6,064 nt of DNA, from the NCBI GenBank assembly GCA_947169455.1, contig CAMVPV010000098.1, forward strand, positions 1 to 6,064, in the 5' to 3' direction. This document shows, piece by piece, positions 6,056 to 6,064 of the stretch. The notes beneath the pieces were generated by a model. The model searched no databases. It had not been told where the DNA came from and saw only the letters and a list, made by a program, of their open reading frames with translations. How positions within the stretch are numbered: the first letter of the stretch is position 1; each line of letters starts with the position of its first letter. This DNA is from an uncultured Clostridia bacterium. Lineage in GTDB: Bacteria > Bacillota_A > Clostridia > Oscillospirales > Ruminococcaceae. The position numbers and the translations under genes are program-made.

Positions 6056-6064
6056 TTTCTTAAT

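Noticed and set aside
6049..6063. PerR/Fur-like box overlapping the -10
   Set aside because: The first half matches TTATAAT only because it contains the -10 hexamer; the second half matches just four of seven positions.

Overview
The window holds six genes, all on the + strand, and no mobile element, tRNA, rRNA or CRISPR array that I can see. It looks like a Firmicutes/Clostridia chromosome, most likely a Ruminococcus-like member of the Oscillospiraceae. The reasons are the B. subtilis-style carB...pyrK-pyrD order, a class 1B (NAD-linked) dihydroorotate dehydrogenase, strong AGGAGG-type ribosome binding sites, tight 4-base ATGA overlaps, G+C-leaning coding sequence, and unusually heavy use of the Ile codon ATA. 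The genus is an inference; the class is fairly safe.

Layout. Positions 2-2014 are the 3' two thirds of carB (carbamoyl-phosphate synthase large subunit), cut by the left window edge. After 19 bases comes a 315-codon gene (2034-2981) for an unrecognised four-helix membrane protein with a long acidic cytoplasmic tail. It sits between carB and pyrK, where B. subtilis has nothing. Then come pyrK (3001-3783) and pyrD (3780-4691), overlapping by four bases and encoding the two subunits of dihydroorotate dehydrogenase B. A 106-base spacer with a perfect 8-bp inverted repeat and nested hairpins follows. Next is a second pair, again overlapping by ATGA: a histidine-phosphatase-superfamily enzyme (4798-5475) and ruvX/yqgF (5472-5891). 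A good intrinsic terminator (5897-5928) closes this unit. The last ~135 bases are A+T-rich and end in a perfect consensus TTGACA-N17-TATAAT promoter (6027-6055) that fires rightwards out of the window.

How the genes work together. CarB makes carbamoyl phosphate for pyrimidine and arginine synthesis. PyrD with PyrK oxidises dihydroorotate to orotate, passing electrons through FMN, the [2Fe-2S] cluster and FAD to NAD+. Short gaps and overlaps suggest that carB, the membrane protein, pyrK and pyrD share one transcript. The phosphatase and RuvX are probably a separate or read-through unit of housekeeping genes.

Most of the window is ordinary core metabolism. The items that merit a second look are the membrane protein embedded in the pyr cluster, the folded spacer after pyrD, and the exceptionally strong promoter at the right edge. 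I do not see convincing evidence of a new multi-gene system.
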